From the NCBI GenBank assembly GCA_002395235.1, contig DGWK01000019.1, positions 123,241-187,240 on the forward strand: a stretch of 64,000 bases of DNA, written 5' to 3'. Positions within the stretch are counted from its first letter, which is position 1; every line of letters starts with the position of its first letter. The notes under the pieces are model-generated. The model was not told the origin of the DNA. It saw nothing but the letters and a program-made list of their open reading frames with translations, and ran no database searches. This document shows positions 44,998 to 56,200 of the stretch, piece after piece. Origin of the DNA: Lachnospiraceae bacterium UBA4260. GTDB lineage: Bacteria; Bacillota; Clostridia; Lachnospirales; Lachnospiraceae. The translations under genes were made by a program, and so were the position numbers.

Positions 44998-45572
44998 TGA
45001 CTAAGAATGAAAATTTTAAGGAATATGGCATGCCGGTAGTTGTCCTCGTGGCGATCTGCTTCGTGACGACACTCCTTCTGGCACTGACCAACTCGGTCTC
45101 TGAACCTATTATCATCAAAAATGCGGCGATCACCGCTACCGCGAACAGAAAAGAGCTGCTTCCCGACGCGGATGACTTCACACAGCTTGAACTGGACAGC
45201 TATGCTTCCTCTTCGGACGGTAAGGCGTCTGTAACAGAAGTTTATAAGGCAAACAATGATACCGGTTATGTAATGACCTGCACGACCAAGTCCTTCGGCG
45301 GCGACCTGACCATGATGGTCGGCCTCGACGCGACCGGCGCGGTCACCGGCGTCAAGGTCACGGACCACGCCGATACGCCCGGCGTAGGTACCAAGGATCA
45401 GGATCCCGAATATCTCGCGCAGTACATCACAAAGACATCGCTCAGTGCTGAGGATGTCAAAAAAGAGGCGGGCTTCAGCTTCATTACCGGTGCGTCTGTA
45501 TCCGGTACTGCCATCCACAAGGGCGTATACGCAGCTCTTGCGCAGTATGCAGAGTTAGGAGGTGCGAAGTAA
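44997..45572 (+). CDS. rnfG: Rnf complex subunit RnfG
   Basis: 191 residues. One N-terminal membrane helix (~12-32) and an external FMN-binding domain. The flavin-attachment segment is SFITGASVSG: Ser167 stands where most relatives have Thr (TGAT). Start and stop overlap by one base with rnfD and rnfE (TAATG), so translation is coupled. Confidence 0.95.
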   Translation: MTKNENFKEYGMPVVVLVAICFVTTLLLALTNSVSEPIIIKNAAITATANRKELLPDADDFTQLELDSYASSSDGKASVTEVYKANNDTGYVMTCTTKSFGGDLTMMVGLDATGAVTGVKVTDHADTPGVGTKDQDPEYLAQYITKTSLSAEDVKKEAGFSFITGASVSGTAIHKGVYAALAQYAELGGAK

Positions 45573-46288
45573 TGGAAGAGAGGAAAAGAATTGACGTTCT
45601 GTTGAACGGACTGATCAAAGAAAACCCGGTCCTTGTGCTGGTCATCGGTACCTGCCCCACACTGGCGACATCTACCTCCGTTGAGACCGGTTTCGGTATG
45701 GGACTTGCAGCCACGGCTGTTCTTGTCTGCTCCAATATCGTTATCTCGGCACTGCACAACATTATTCCCGATAAGGTAAGAATCCCTTGCTTTATCACCG
45801 TTATCGCGGGATTCGTTACGATCGTCCAGATGCTGCTCCAGGCCTTTGTGCCTTCCCTGTATTCCGCACTGGGACTGTATCTGCCTCTGATCGTCGTTAA
45901 CTGCATCATCCTCGGCCGCGCCGAGATGTTCGCGAGCAAGAACGGCGTCCTGGACAGCGCGCTCGACGGCATCGGCATGGGCCTCGGCTTTACACTGACA
46001 CTGGTCATCATGGGCACGATCCGCGAAGTTCTCGGAAGCGGCACATGGCTTGCGGGCGACTGGTTCGGACTTGCTAAGGGATTCAAGGGAATTCCGCTGC
46101 TCTCCAACTTCATCCCCGGCATGAGCATCATGACCATGGTTCCCGGCGGTTTCTTCGTATACGCGATCGTTATGGCGGCTGTTCATTATTTCACCAAGGA
46201 TAAGAGCAAGATCCGCAACGAGTTCGGATGCGACGGATGCGCAAATGCAGGCAACTGCGCGGACGGCGATTGCGCCGCACAGAAATAA
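45572..46288 (+). CDS. rnfE: Rnf complex subunit RnfE
   Basis: 238 residues, six membrane helices, of the RnfA/RnfE antiporter-like pair that forms the half-channels with a central Fe-S cluster. Family segments: GLIKENPVLVLVIGTCP...TSVETG and LPLIVVNCIILGRAE. A Cys-rich tail (CDGCANAGNCADGDCAAQ) follows the last helix, which is not standard in all RnfE. Confidence 0.95.
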   Translation: MEERKRIDVLLNGLIKENPVLVLVIGTCPTLATSTSVETGFGMGLAATAVLVCSNIVISALHNIIPDKVRIPCFITVIAGFVTIVQMLLQAFVPSLYSALGLYLPLIVVNCIILGRAEMFASKNGVLDSALDGIGMGLGFTLTLVIMGTIREVLGSGTWLAGDWFGLAKGFKGIPLLSNFIPGMSIMTMVPGGFFVYAIVMAAVHYFTKDKSKIRNEFGCDGCANAGNCADGDCAAQK

Positions 46289-46308
46289 GAAGGAGAGGAG
46301 GATAAATC

Positions 46309-46884
46309 ATGAAATTTCTTATCATCATTATCAGCATGGTTCTGGTAAACAACTATCCTCTGGCTCAGTTCCTGGGGATTTGCCCCTTCCTGGGAGTTTC
46401 CAAAGATCTGGACAGCTCCACGGGTATGGGTATCGCCGTTACATTCGTCATGGTACTTGCGACAGCAGTCACATGGCCGATCCAGCAGCTTCTCAATAAG
46501 TTCGGGATCGGATACCTGCAGACCGTTGTCTTCATCCTTGTAATCGCAGCTCTGGTACAGCTGGTTGAGATGTTCATGAAGAAGAGCATGCCCGCACTCT
46601 ACAAGTCGCTGGGTATCTTCCTTCCCCTGATCACCACCAACTGCGCAGTTCTCGGTGTCTGCATTACTAACATCGATTCCAATTACAACTACATCGAATC
46701 TCTGGTAAACGCGTTCGGAGCCGGAATCGGATTCCTGTTCGCTATGGTAGTCATGGCCGGCGTCCGCACCAAGCTTGTTGACCAGAGCCGTATTCCGGAG
46801 TCCTTCAGAGGTGTTCCGATCGTTCTGATCACAGCGGCGATCCTTTCCCTGAGCTTTATGGGCTTCAACGGAATGTTCTCATAA
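46309..46884 (+). CDS. rnfA: Rnf complex subunit RnfA
   Basis: 191 residues, six membrane helices, homologous to RnfE. Marked by NNYPLAQFLGICPFLGVSK and LPLITTNCAVLGVC. It pairs with RnfE, with conserved Cys in both holding the intramembrane cluster. Ribosome site ggagagg. Confidence 0.97.
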   Translation: MKFLIIIISMVLVNNYPLAQFLGICPFLGVSKDLDSSTGMGIAVTFVMVLATAVTWPIQQLLNKFGIGYLQTVVFILVIAALVQLVEMFMKKSMPALYKSLGIFLPLITTNCAVLGVCITNIDSNYNYIESLVNAFGAGIGFLFAMVVMAGVRTKLVDQSRIPESFRGVPIVLITAAILSLSFMGFNGMFS

Positions 46885-46899
46885 GAAAGGAGAAAGAGG

Positions 46900-47871
46900 A
46901 TGAGTATAGTAATACCTGTAGCACTCGTTGTCATCGTCGGTCTCCTCGCTTCCGTCATGCTCAGCTATGCGTCCAAAGTGTTCGCGGTTCAGGAAGACCA
47001 GCTTTTCCTCGACCTGCGCGCAGAGCTCCCCGGAGCTAACTGCGGCGGCTGCGGATACGCAGGATGTGATGACTACGCACACGCCATGGCAGAGGGCGGC
47101 GGAGAAACTCCCTGCACCAAGTGTTCTGTCGGCGGACCTGCCGTAGCGGCTAAACTCGCTTCCCTTCTGGGTCAGGACGCGGGAAGCATGGAGAAGAAAG
47201 TCGCATTTGTAATGTGCAACGGCACAACAGAAAACGCGGCTAAGCTCTATGAGTACGAAGATATCAATTCCTGTAAGGCGGCAAAGCAGCTGTTCGGCGG
47301 CAGCAAGCAGTGTCCTTACGGCTGTATCGGTCTGGGCGACTGTGTACAGGCCTGCGAATTTGATGCGATCCGCATCATCGACGGCGTAGCGGTCGTAGGA
47401 CGCGACTACTGCACGAGCTGCGGCGCCTGCGCGAAGGCCTGCCCGCAGAAGCTGATCAAGATCATCCCCGAATCTGCAAAGGTTCAGGTTCGCTGCCACA
47501 ACGAGCAGAAGGGCGCAGACGCGAGAAAAGCCTGCACCGCAGCCTGCATCGGATGTGCTCAGTGCTCGAGAGTATGCCCTAAGGGCGCGATCACCATTGA
47601 GAACAATCTCAGCGTGATCGATCCCGAGAAGTGCATCAAGTGCGGCCTGTGCGCGGCCAAGTGCCCGACCGGCGCGATCCAGGATGTCCTTCACACGGCA
47701 GAGCAGAAGGAAAAGATCAAGAAGGGTCTTCAGATGAAGGAAGCCAAGGAAGCTGAGAAGCGCAAAGAGGCTGCCCTGAAGGCTAAGGCGGAGAAGGAAG
47801 CAGCCGCAAAGGCAGCAGCTGAAGCGAAAGCTGCAGAAGCTAAGCCCGCAGATGAGGCGCCCAAAGCCTGA
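46900..47871 (+). CDS. rnfB: Rnf complex subunit RnfB
   Basis: 323 residues. N-terminal membrane helix (1-25), then a CGGCGYAGC cluster motif and several 4Fe-4S sets (CPYGCIGLGDCVQAC, CTSCGACAKACP, CIGCAQCSRVCP, CIKCGLCAAKCP). It takes electrons from reduced ferredoxin. The last ~50 residues are an Ala/Lys/Glu-rich helix-forming tail with no cofactor motif. Last gene of the operon. Confidence 0.96.
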   Translation: MSIVIPVALVVIVGLLASVMLSYASKVFAVQEDQLFLDLRAELPGANCGGCGYAGCDDYAHAMAEGGGETPCTKCSVGGPAVAAKLASLLGQDAGSMEKKVAFVMCNGTTENAAKLYEYEDINSCKAAKQLFGGSKQCPYGCIGLGDCVQACEFDAIRIIDGVAVVGRDYCTSCGACAKACPQKLIKIIPESAKVQVRCHNEQKGADARKACTAACIGCAQCSRVCPKGAITIENNLSVIDPEKCIKCGLCAAKCPTGAIQDVLHTAEQKEKIKKGLQMKEAKEAEKRKEAALKAKAEKEAAAKAAAEAKAAEAKPADEAPKA

Positions 47872-47906
47872 TCGATCTGTTGTGATCTGATGATCCTAAA
47901 TAGTAA

Positions 47907-47944
47907 GGAGCTGATGCATTTTAAATGCACCAGCTCCTTTTTTT
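47907..47944. terminator. rnf operon terminator
   Basis: aaggagctg..tgcattt-taa-atgca.cagctcctt, followed by T; lies between convergent genes. Confidence 0.92.
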
Positions 47945-48468
47945 CAGTAGAACAACCTCTTTGGAATATGCTCGAGCAAAATCCAGCCAAGCCATCCAAT
48001 CAGAATTCCTGAAACCGTACCTGAAATAATCAGGATTGGCAGATAGTAAAAGATCTGCGGACTGGAAACCAGAATGGCAGCTATACTCAGCTGTCCTATG
48101 TTGTGGGCGACGCCGCCTCCCATGCTTACGCCGACTACAGAGAAAGCATCACTCTTTTTGAGCAGACACATTACTGCAAAGCTCAGAATGCAACCGCAAA
48201 GAGAGTAGATCGCGCCGTAGAGCCCTGAAAACATAAAGCCGGCCAGGAAGATGCGAATAAGGTTAACAGTCAGAGCGTAACGGCTGTTCAAACGGTACAT
48301 AGCGATGATCACCACCAGATTCGCAATTCCGAGTTTGATGCCGGGAATGCCGGGAGCTGCGGGGAGAATCGCCTCGATATAGGAGAATATAAGGGCGAGA
48401 GACGCAAACAAAGCGCTTATAGCGACGCGCCTCGCGACAGGAGAACTACTGGGCAACTGCATCGACAT
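47944..48468 (-). CDS. Gx transporter family protein (heptaprenyl diphosphate synthase component I-like)
   Basis: 174 residues, five to six membrane helices, with the family start VARRVAISALFASLALIFSYIEAILP and GIKLGIANLVVIIAMY, then GGGVAHNIGQ. It resembles small S-component-type membrane proteins. Genes of this family often sit with NusG-II and FMN-transfer genes, as here. Overlaps the upstream NusG-II gene by 23 bases. The real function is unknown, and the prenyl-synthase name is inherited. Confidence 0.85.
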   Translation of the reverse strand: MSMQLPSSSPVARRVAISALFASLALIFSYIEAILPAAPGIPGIKLGIANLVVIIAMYRLNSRYALTVNLIRIFLAGFMFSGLYGAIYSLCGCILSFAVMCLLKKSDAFSVVGVSMGGGVAHNIGQLSIAAILVSSPQIFYYLPILIISGTVSGILIGWLGWILLEHIPKRLFY

Positions 48469-48823
48469 CAGACTCCTTTCCTCCCTGTATACGAATAACG
48501 ATTTTATGCGGAAGACAGATTATGCTCTCACCGGAACGAGAAATCGGTTTGTGATTCACACAGACCTGATTGTGACAGTCGGAGGTCTCCATCATAACGC
48601 TGCCGTTCTCTATGAGGACGACATTGTGGAAGTCTTCACCGCTGATCTCGATCCGGCGGTCTTCATCCAGACTGTAAGTACCGTAAGGACTGCCGTTCAA
48701 TGTGATGACTGCATCGCCTGCAGGAGCTGACAGCCGGAAGAAGATCAGCGCCGCAGATATGCCTGCCGAGAGAAGAAGAACGCAGAACAGTATAATGTCC
48801 GCTTTTCTGATAAAACTGAACAT
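48446..48823 (-). CDS. NusG domain II-containing protein
   Basis: 125 residues from the chosen start: one membrane helix (~7-27) and an external beta domain of the NusG-II type (VITLNGSPYGTYSLDEDRRIEI...SDCHNQVCVNHKPISRSGESIICLPHKIVIRI). The two Cys in DCHNQVC and the CLPHK end are usual for the family. ATG 48823 has tggag nine bases upstream. Such proteins co-occur with Rnf and flavin-based exported electron-transfer genes; no direct function is proven. Confidence 0.85.
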   Translation of the reverse strand: MFSFIRKADIILFCVLLLSAGISAALIFFRLSAPAGDAVITLNGSPYGTYSLDEDRRIEISGEDFHNVVLIENGSVMMETSDCHNQVCVNHKPISRSGESIICLPHKIVIRIQGGKESDVDAVAQ

Positions 48824-48882
48824 GTTACAATTCTCCATACAAGCTTAGCCTTGACAATGATGGCTGCACAGGAGTTAACAAA

Positions 48883-49953
48883 ATGAAAACAGTTTACGAG
48901 TTTGACACTGCAGATAACACGGCTCTGAAGAAAGTGGTTAAAATGATCGTTGCAGTTTCTGCAGTGTTTTTGATTATAACACAGTCGGGATGCAGCAGCA
49001 AAACGCCTGAGCCTGTGTCAAAGCAGAGCTTCTATTTTGACACAGTCTGTTCCATATCGGTATATGACATGGAGGAGCTAAGTGAAGAGGGCGCACAGGC
49101 AGCTATTGATGAGGCGTTTAAACTCTGCAGCCACTATGAATCGCTGCTGAGCCGCACGAAAGAAGGCAGTGATATCTACAAGATCAACCATGCCGGGGGA
49201 AAGCCCGTGGATTGTGACCCGGAGACAGTGGAAGTGATCCGCAAAGGGCTGAGTTACAGCGAGATGTCCGGCGGCGCGTTTGATATCACGATCGGAAGAG
49301 TGACGGATCTGTGGGACTTTCATGCGGAGGATCCGAAAGTGCCTTCGGATGAGGAATTGAAGAAAGCGGTATCTACTGTCAACTGGAAGAATGTCAGCAT
49401 TGAAGGGAATACAGTGATGATCTCTGATCCTGAGACACATCTGGATCTGGGAGGGATCGCAAAGGGATTTATTGCCGACAAGGTTGGAGAAAATCTTGAA
49501 GAGAGCGGCGTGACTTCAGCCGTTATCAGTCTTGGCGGAAATATTGTGTGCATCGGGGAAAAGCCCGCCGGCAAGGAATTTAAACCTTTTCGGGTCGGGA
49601 TCGAGAAACCGTACTCGGAGCAGTCAGAGATCGTCGGCACAGTGGACTGCGAGGATGAGACTGTCGTAACTTCAGGAGTGTACCAGAGATACTTTGAGAA
49701 GGACGGCGTGCGTTACCATCATATTTTGGATCCGTCGACAGGATATCCGGCTCAGTCCGATATAGTCGGGGTGACGCTGCGGGCTCCCAAAGGCAGATCG
49801 GCTGACTGTGACGCCCTGGCAACTATTCTGCTGATCATGGGGGAAAAAGAAGGCCTGAATGCTGCAGAGAAGACGGAGGGGATCGAAGCTTTCTTTATTA
49901 CGGCGGACGGAAGGTATGTGAGTACGGAAGGAATGGGATTTACTAAAGAGTAA
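48883..49953 (+). CDS. apbE: FAD:protein FMN transferase
   Basis: 356 residues. Splits FAD and attaches FMN to Thr/Ser in exported proteins, Rnf subunits D and G among them, whose genes lie just upstream. It has a membrane segment and lipobox-like TQSGC (~residue 43), so probably a surface lipoprotein. ApbE motifs: YFDTVCSISVY, GGAFDITIGRVTDLW, DLGGIAKGFIADKV, LGGNIVCIG, HHILDPSTGYPAQSD and SADCDALAT. Start with aggag nine bases upstream. Divergent from the NusG-II gene. Confidence 0.96.
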   Translation: MKTVYEFDTADNTALKKVVKMIVAVSAVFLIITQSGCSSKTPEPVSKQSFYFDTVCSISVYDMEELSEEGAQAAIDEAFKLCSHYESLLSRTKEGSDIYKINHAGGKPVDCDPETVEVIRKGLSYSEMSGGAFDITIGRVTDLWDFHAEDPKVPSDEELKKAVSTVNWKNVSIEGNTVMISDPETHLDLGGIAKGFIADKVGENLEESGVTSAVISLGGNIVCIGEKPAGKEFKPFRVGIEKPYSEQSEIVGTVDCEDETVVTSGVYQRYFEKDGVRYHHILDPSTGYPAQSDIVGVTLRAPKGRSADCDALATILLIMGEKEGLNAAEKTEGIEAFFITADGRYVSTEGMGFTKE

Positions 49954-50018
49954 AGCTTCTTGTTTAGGACTCTCCCCATTAGGAAACGCGCGCATTCTGA
50001 GGCAAAATATTGCACATG

Positions 50019-50048
50019 AAAAGAGCACCGAAAGGCGCTCTTTTTTTT
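50019..50048 (+). terminator. Terminator after apbE
   Basis: aaagagc.cc-gaaa-gg.gctctt with one mismatch, followed by eight T. Confidence 0.88.
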
Positions 50049-50078
50049 ATCAATAAATATAAAAATTAAAGATTTTAA

Positions 50079-50108
50079 TGTTAATTAACAGTCATCATGT
50101 AATATAAT
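50079..50108 (+). promoter_or_regulatory. Adhesin promoter with overlapping palindrome
   Basis: TATAAT at 50103-50108 with a weak -35 near 50080-50085. A perfect palindrome TGTTAATTAACA (50079-50090) covers that -35 position. The gene starts ~90 bases after the -10. The palindrome is placed as an operator would be. Confidence 0.5.
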
Positions 50109-50200
50109 GTTTATAAGTATACAAAAAATTGAAGCTTGCAACATGGGACATACATTACAGCCGGATTAAATCGATTGAGCAAACAGTAAAGGAGAACGCT

Positions 50201-53200
50201 ATGCGCAACCGAAAGAGCGGTATTCAGAGAGGAGCAAGTACAAGAGACCGGATCATCGCGAGGATAATGGTCCTGATCCTGACGGTAAGCATGATGCCGT
50301 ATCAGGCTCTTGCAGCAGATACGGCCAAAGCGAAAAGGGTGAAATCTGTTGAGGATATTCAGACAGATTATGAGGTGGACAACGGAACCTCACAAGAAGA
50401 GATCGGCCTGCCTTCATCCCTTTCGGTCGTCATTGAAACGGGAGAAGAGCCTGAACGTTCTGAAGAGACTGTTCAGGAGGACATTCTGTGGGAAGGTGAA
50501 TATGACGGTGATTCTGCAGGCATTTATGAGCTGGAGGCCAGGTTTGAGGACGAAGACCTGGTTTATGAAGACATGCCTGTCGTATCTGTGACTGTCCGGG
50601 AACCGGAAGGTGAGCCTGAGGAGGAAGAGAATCTCACGGAAGAAACAAACCGGGTCCAGGATGAAGATGAAGCGGATCAATCTGAAGATGAAGACGAAGC
50701 GGATAAGTCTGAAGACGAGGATGATGCGGATAAGCCTGAAGATGAGGAAGAAGCGGATCAATCTGAAAATGAGGACGATGAAGCTCAGAAGGAAGAGACC
50801 GAAGAACCTTCTGCAAAAAAAGCAGCCGGCAAAGGTGAAAATGGCGATGCGAAGGAGACAAAAGCAGGTGAGACCAAAGCCGCGATCTCTCCGGAAGAGC
50901 TGGCTGAGCAGCTTTACGGCGAGAACGGAACCGCGCGTACTTTCACGGTTACGCTCAAGGATGACAAGCACAACACATCTCCGAATGATGTTACCCGCGC
51001 GGGCAACAATATCGGCTACAACATAAACGTCAGTATGCAGGCTGCTGCGACGCATAAATATGATGGGCAGAATTCGGAGGTAATGTTCAGCGAGTGGAAG
51101 AACATCAGGATCTATCTGAAGCTTCCGGAGAATGTCAGGTTCACAGAGATCAAAACGCAGGGCGTTGCAGATCATTTCACGCAGATCGATGCGGAGAATA
51201 ATATATGGGAGATCGTCCTGACCAGAGATCACAGGGATGCGACAAATGCCAATTCCATCAATCTGGACATCAATGCAAGGGTGGAGGGCAACGGCGAGCT
51301 CCCCGACGGCACTGTTCTCGGCGAAGCCGAAGTGACGTTCAGTGCTGATTTTGACGTGCGCATTAACGAAGACTGGACAACGAAGACCTATTCGAAAACA
51401 GTAACAGACACGACAGACAAGATCACTTTGTCCACGCCTGATGAGTGGATTCTGACCAAGTCTCCTTTTGATCCGCCTAAGAACTATACGATCGATAAGA
51501 GTAAGGACCCGGCAACGGTAACGGTTCATTACCTGATCAAGTACGGCCTTAATGTAAACAACGTGCCTGCCGATGACGAGAATGTTTACACAAGACCCGG
51601 CCGTGTTCCTTACGAAGATGATATCAAGCTGACGGATACTCCGACACTCACGCTCCATAACGGGACAACACTTTCAGAGATATCCATGACAGTCACTCCC
51701 GCGGGGACGGGGTATGTTTACAAAGACGGCAGCTCTGCAGATGAAGGGGGCAAGCAAAAAGCCATCCTGGTGCAGCCAGGCACGGAAACGGTCCTTCCCT
51801 ATGCCGTTGTGGGCAGCAATACCAAGGAGGTGGCAGAGAACGCACCTGCATACTCGGAATACAACGTGGATGTAGTCTATCCCTACGATGATTTCATGGT
51901 CTGGTATTACGAGAATGTAAGCAAGGATGATGCCAAATCGACAGCTGAGAATGAAGCGAAGATCAAGTATCAGCTGCTTGGACAGAACACCGTCAAGGAG
52001 ACCCAAGAGGGTGCCGAAACGACAGTGCCCGGCTATATTCCGCCCGGCAATATTAAGATCGAGAAGTATATCGTCGATTATAACAGCGGCCTTAGAAACC
52101 TGTATAAGGCTCTCAGGGGCTTTGTGACCGGACCGGCGACTTTTGAGGTCTATAAGAGCGACGGCACTACGCCGGCCGATCTCTGGTACAAGGACGCTGC
52201 GGATAACAACAAGTATAAGAAGATCAACGGCAATACTTTGACTGTTGATCCTTCGCAGGCGAAGTCTGAGAAGAACGGCAATGAAGGATGGATCGATTTC
52301 TATCTGGATGCCGGGACCTATGTGATCAAAGAGACAGGGAGGCCCAGCTATACAGATGCCCAGGGTGGTGCTGAGAAGACGATCACCGTCAATGAGGACG
52401 GAACAGTAACGGCGTCATTTGACAACAAAGAAAAACTGGGGGAGGTTAAGGTCCACAAGACAGACGACTCCAATAATACTCTGCCTGTGCCGGGGGCTGT
52501 TTTCGGCCTGTTCAGGGACCGTCAGCATACACAGCCGGTTAAGAATGCAGCAGGAAATGCGCTCACCGCGACGACAAATAACAGCGGGGATGCGTCGTTT
52601 AAGCGCCTTGTACCCGGAACTTACTATCTGTGGGAGATCTCTGCGCCTCAGGGCTACATCAAATCCGAGGAAGTAAAGGAAGTTACGGTCACGGCCAACA
52701 ACACTTCTGACGCGGCAGTGCAGGTCACAAACCACCTGAACGCGAAGGAAATCTCTCTTCTGAAGCAGTACAGCACGGTTGCGGATCCCAACAATTTCAA
52801 GGACGTGACAGACGACTACCGGAAGTTCGCGAACGCATTTGTGCTGCAGCGCTGCTCCGCTCTGGACGAAGCGGGGACAAGATGGACGGAATGGGAGGAT
52901 GTGAGCACCCACAGCATCGACAACAAGGGCGGAACTACCGTCAAGGTCGCCGAGTATGATTCGCAGAACAGAAAGATCAAATACCGCTTTATGGAGACGA
53001 TCCCGAGTGACTATTTTGACCTGGACGGAAATCCCGGAAACGGGAGCAACAAGGCTTACTCCGATGAGATCATACCTGCCGACGGGACCATCCTTGATCC
53101 TCAGAACAAAATTGTCATGAAGAACCGCAGGGGCGGTTTTATCGAGCTGACCAAGAAGAAAGCGGAGCTGAACGTTGTCTCCGGTGCGTATACAGAAGCT

Positions 53201-56200
53201 GCGGGGGGCGACAAGGAGTTCAGGCTTTACCGCGTCGCAGCCGGAACCAATATAGCAGAAGCTGTCGACACCGGAACCACTGATGCAAACGGAAAGCTGA
53301 CATTCAGCGGTCTTGTCTCTGCAGACGCAAGGGGACTGATCTACACCTATTATGTAGTGGAACAGAACCCGGATACGGGATACACCTGGATCACAGATTC
53401 CAAGATCAGGATTAGCGGAACACAGACTGACGCTCTCAGTGTCGGTTCCTTTACAGCGCAGAGCGGCGGTATGCTGACGCCAGTGACTTACAACGTCAAA
53501 CAGGAGATCCGGCTCGGGGTCATCAAGCAGGACAAGTTCAGCGACAGTACGGAGCTTACCGGCGCCAAATTTGAGATCACCGATGAAAGCGGAAAGAAAC
53601 AGACTGTAACGACTAAGAATTCCGGTGCAGTTTACGCGAAGATCGATCTCGGCCATGAATACACCATCACGGAGACAGAAGTCCCTGCAGGATACTACAA
53701 GGACGCACAGCCGCAGAGCATTAATACTTCGGGCTGGCATGTCGTAATGGAGAACGGGAACTTCAAGATCGTCAAAGAAGACGGCACGGAAGTGAAGGAG
53801 GAAGACCTGGTCTTCACTTTTAAGGACACGCCTTATCAGAAGATCCGCCTGCAGAAGAAGGTCAGGGGAGAAAATGAAACAGACGCACAGGCAAAGAAGC
53901 TGAGCGGTGCCACTTTCTCTGTCTATGTCAAAGAGAACAATGTGTTTGTGCCTGTAAAAGACGCAAATGGAAATACTGTCACGATCAAAGCGGACGGGAC
54001 ATCGACGGTGAGCCTTCCGGAAGGGGAGTACTATCTCCATGAAGATACAAAGGCGGATGGTATCGCTTATCCGGATGATGTGCCTGATCTGTACTCGGGA
54101 AAAGGCTTTTACAGCGACGGTAAGTTCTATTTTGGCCCGAACAACGTAAAAAAACCGGCGCAGTCCGGGGACGTCATGATCGATCTGGACGCGATCGTCA
54201 ACATTTACAACAAGGGAGACCTCATCGTTACCAAAAAGCTGTTCGACAAGGACAACAATGAGCTCACCGGCTCAGCGCTCAACGGATTCTACATGGATGT
54301 CTATAAAGCAGATGAGAGCGGAAATCCTGTGGGCAATCCAATCAAACGGGCTGTCACAGGCGCCAATGACAGCCAGGGCGCTTCTGTCAACGGTCAGGCT
54401 AAATTCGAGGGCCTTCCGGTCTATGATGAAAACGGAAGCAGGATCAGCTATGTTGTGAAAGAAGTCTACACAGCGGGCCAGGCTGACACCTACTATACTG
54501 ACAATCCGAATTCAAGCGAACACCCTGTGCTGATCAGCGGCGGGACCGCAGATGCGGGATATATTGAGAACCACCAGTATATGTCCGTAGACGTGGTCAA
54601 AAAATACTACAACACGCGTGAGTACGAGCTCACGGGACTTAAATATGAGCTGGAAGGCGCTGAGATCGCGCTTTACCGAAATAACGGAGACGGAACATAT
54701 ACTTATATCACGACCGGCATGACCGATAAAAACGGCCAGGTCTCTTTTGGCAAGCTAAAATTTTCAGCGGACGGTTTTGTGGCCATCGAAGTCAGCATAC
54801 CGGACCGGGAAGAGTACGAACACATGGTGCCGGTAGAGGGCAATTATCTTCAGAAGATTGACGGAAGCTGCCCTCCGACACTGGCACAGGCAGAAGTCGA
54901 TACCCTCAGCAAGGCGGCGCTCACCAGCGCGACGGATCCCAAGTACACGGGAGAGATCGACAACGAGATTCCCTGGACGCAGATCCACGTCACCAAATAT
55001 GACGAGGGAAAACAGACCAAGCTGGACGGCGCTGATTTCACACTTTACAAGCAAGTTCTTCCCAAAGGAACAGATGGGGGAGAGCTCGCTTTTGATGCCG
55101 CAAACTGCACGGTTGTGGGACAGTACACTTCCGGAACATGGATCCACAATGATGTGGCACAGACCGGCGAATTCCAAACGGACATTCTGGAAAATGCGGA
55201 CAATGTTGTCTATTGGTTGGTGGAGGACAAGGCTCCTGCGGGCTACACCATCAAGGATTCAGAGAATTATGTGCTCTTCCCGAATGAAGGGACGAACTAT
55301 ACAAATAACTCCAACGGCGGCAGATCGACGAAGGTTTATCCCGGCGGCCTGAAGAAGAATACAATCAATTATTATGATGTTGAGAACGAAAAGGAGATAG
55401 ATCCCCTTGAACTGGACAACAGGGCCTATATCGAGTTCACCAAGTGGATGCAGAAGGAAGAGACGGCCGGCAAGCAGGATCTTGCAAGAAGTGACTTCAA
55501 GCTGATGCCCAATGCGACATTTGAACTGTATGCCGTGAATGCATCCGACCACAACAAGGTCTATCTGCTCGATACGATCACCACCGGTGATGAAAACCTG
55601 GTCGACGGAGGTCCAGCGACCGGATACGGCGTATCCCGCGCATTGGATGCATGGCAGATCTTCGACGAGATCGAGCGAAGATTCCCGGACCAGCGTGAGC
55701 ATATCATCACATTCAAGAGTGCGACGGATTCCGGCTACGATGTGGACTATCCGTATGTCGTGGGACCCGACGGAAAGCCGATTGAGGACGCGCAGGGAAA
55801 TCGGACCAAGATCAAAGGTACCTTTGTGCTCAATGCGGTCCTGGTAGAGATATCCGGCTCGTCAAAATATGAACTTGACCTGCACGACCACAACCTGCAG
55901 ATCACATTTATCCCCAGCTCCCTGAGCCTTGGCAATGACAAATACGCGGTGGCTGATCTTGAACACAGCAGCGCGGGTTTCTGTGACCAGGCAGAAGGCA
56001 TAAGGGATGATTACACTGCAAACGCTTCGGCATCTGTTGCGATCGTGGACTATCTGGCCAAAAACAACTCCGTGGTCCTTCGCCATTTCGGTTACGATCC
56101 CGAGCTGTCAGGCTATGAGCTTCTGCACGAAGATCTGGAGGAACTCCACAGCGACAATCCGTCCCTGTTCATCTCCAAGGAGGTCAGTTTCTCTCTTGAG

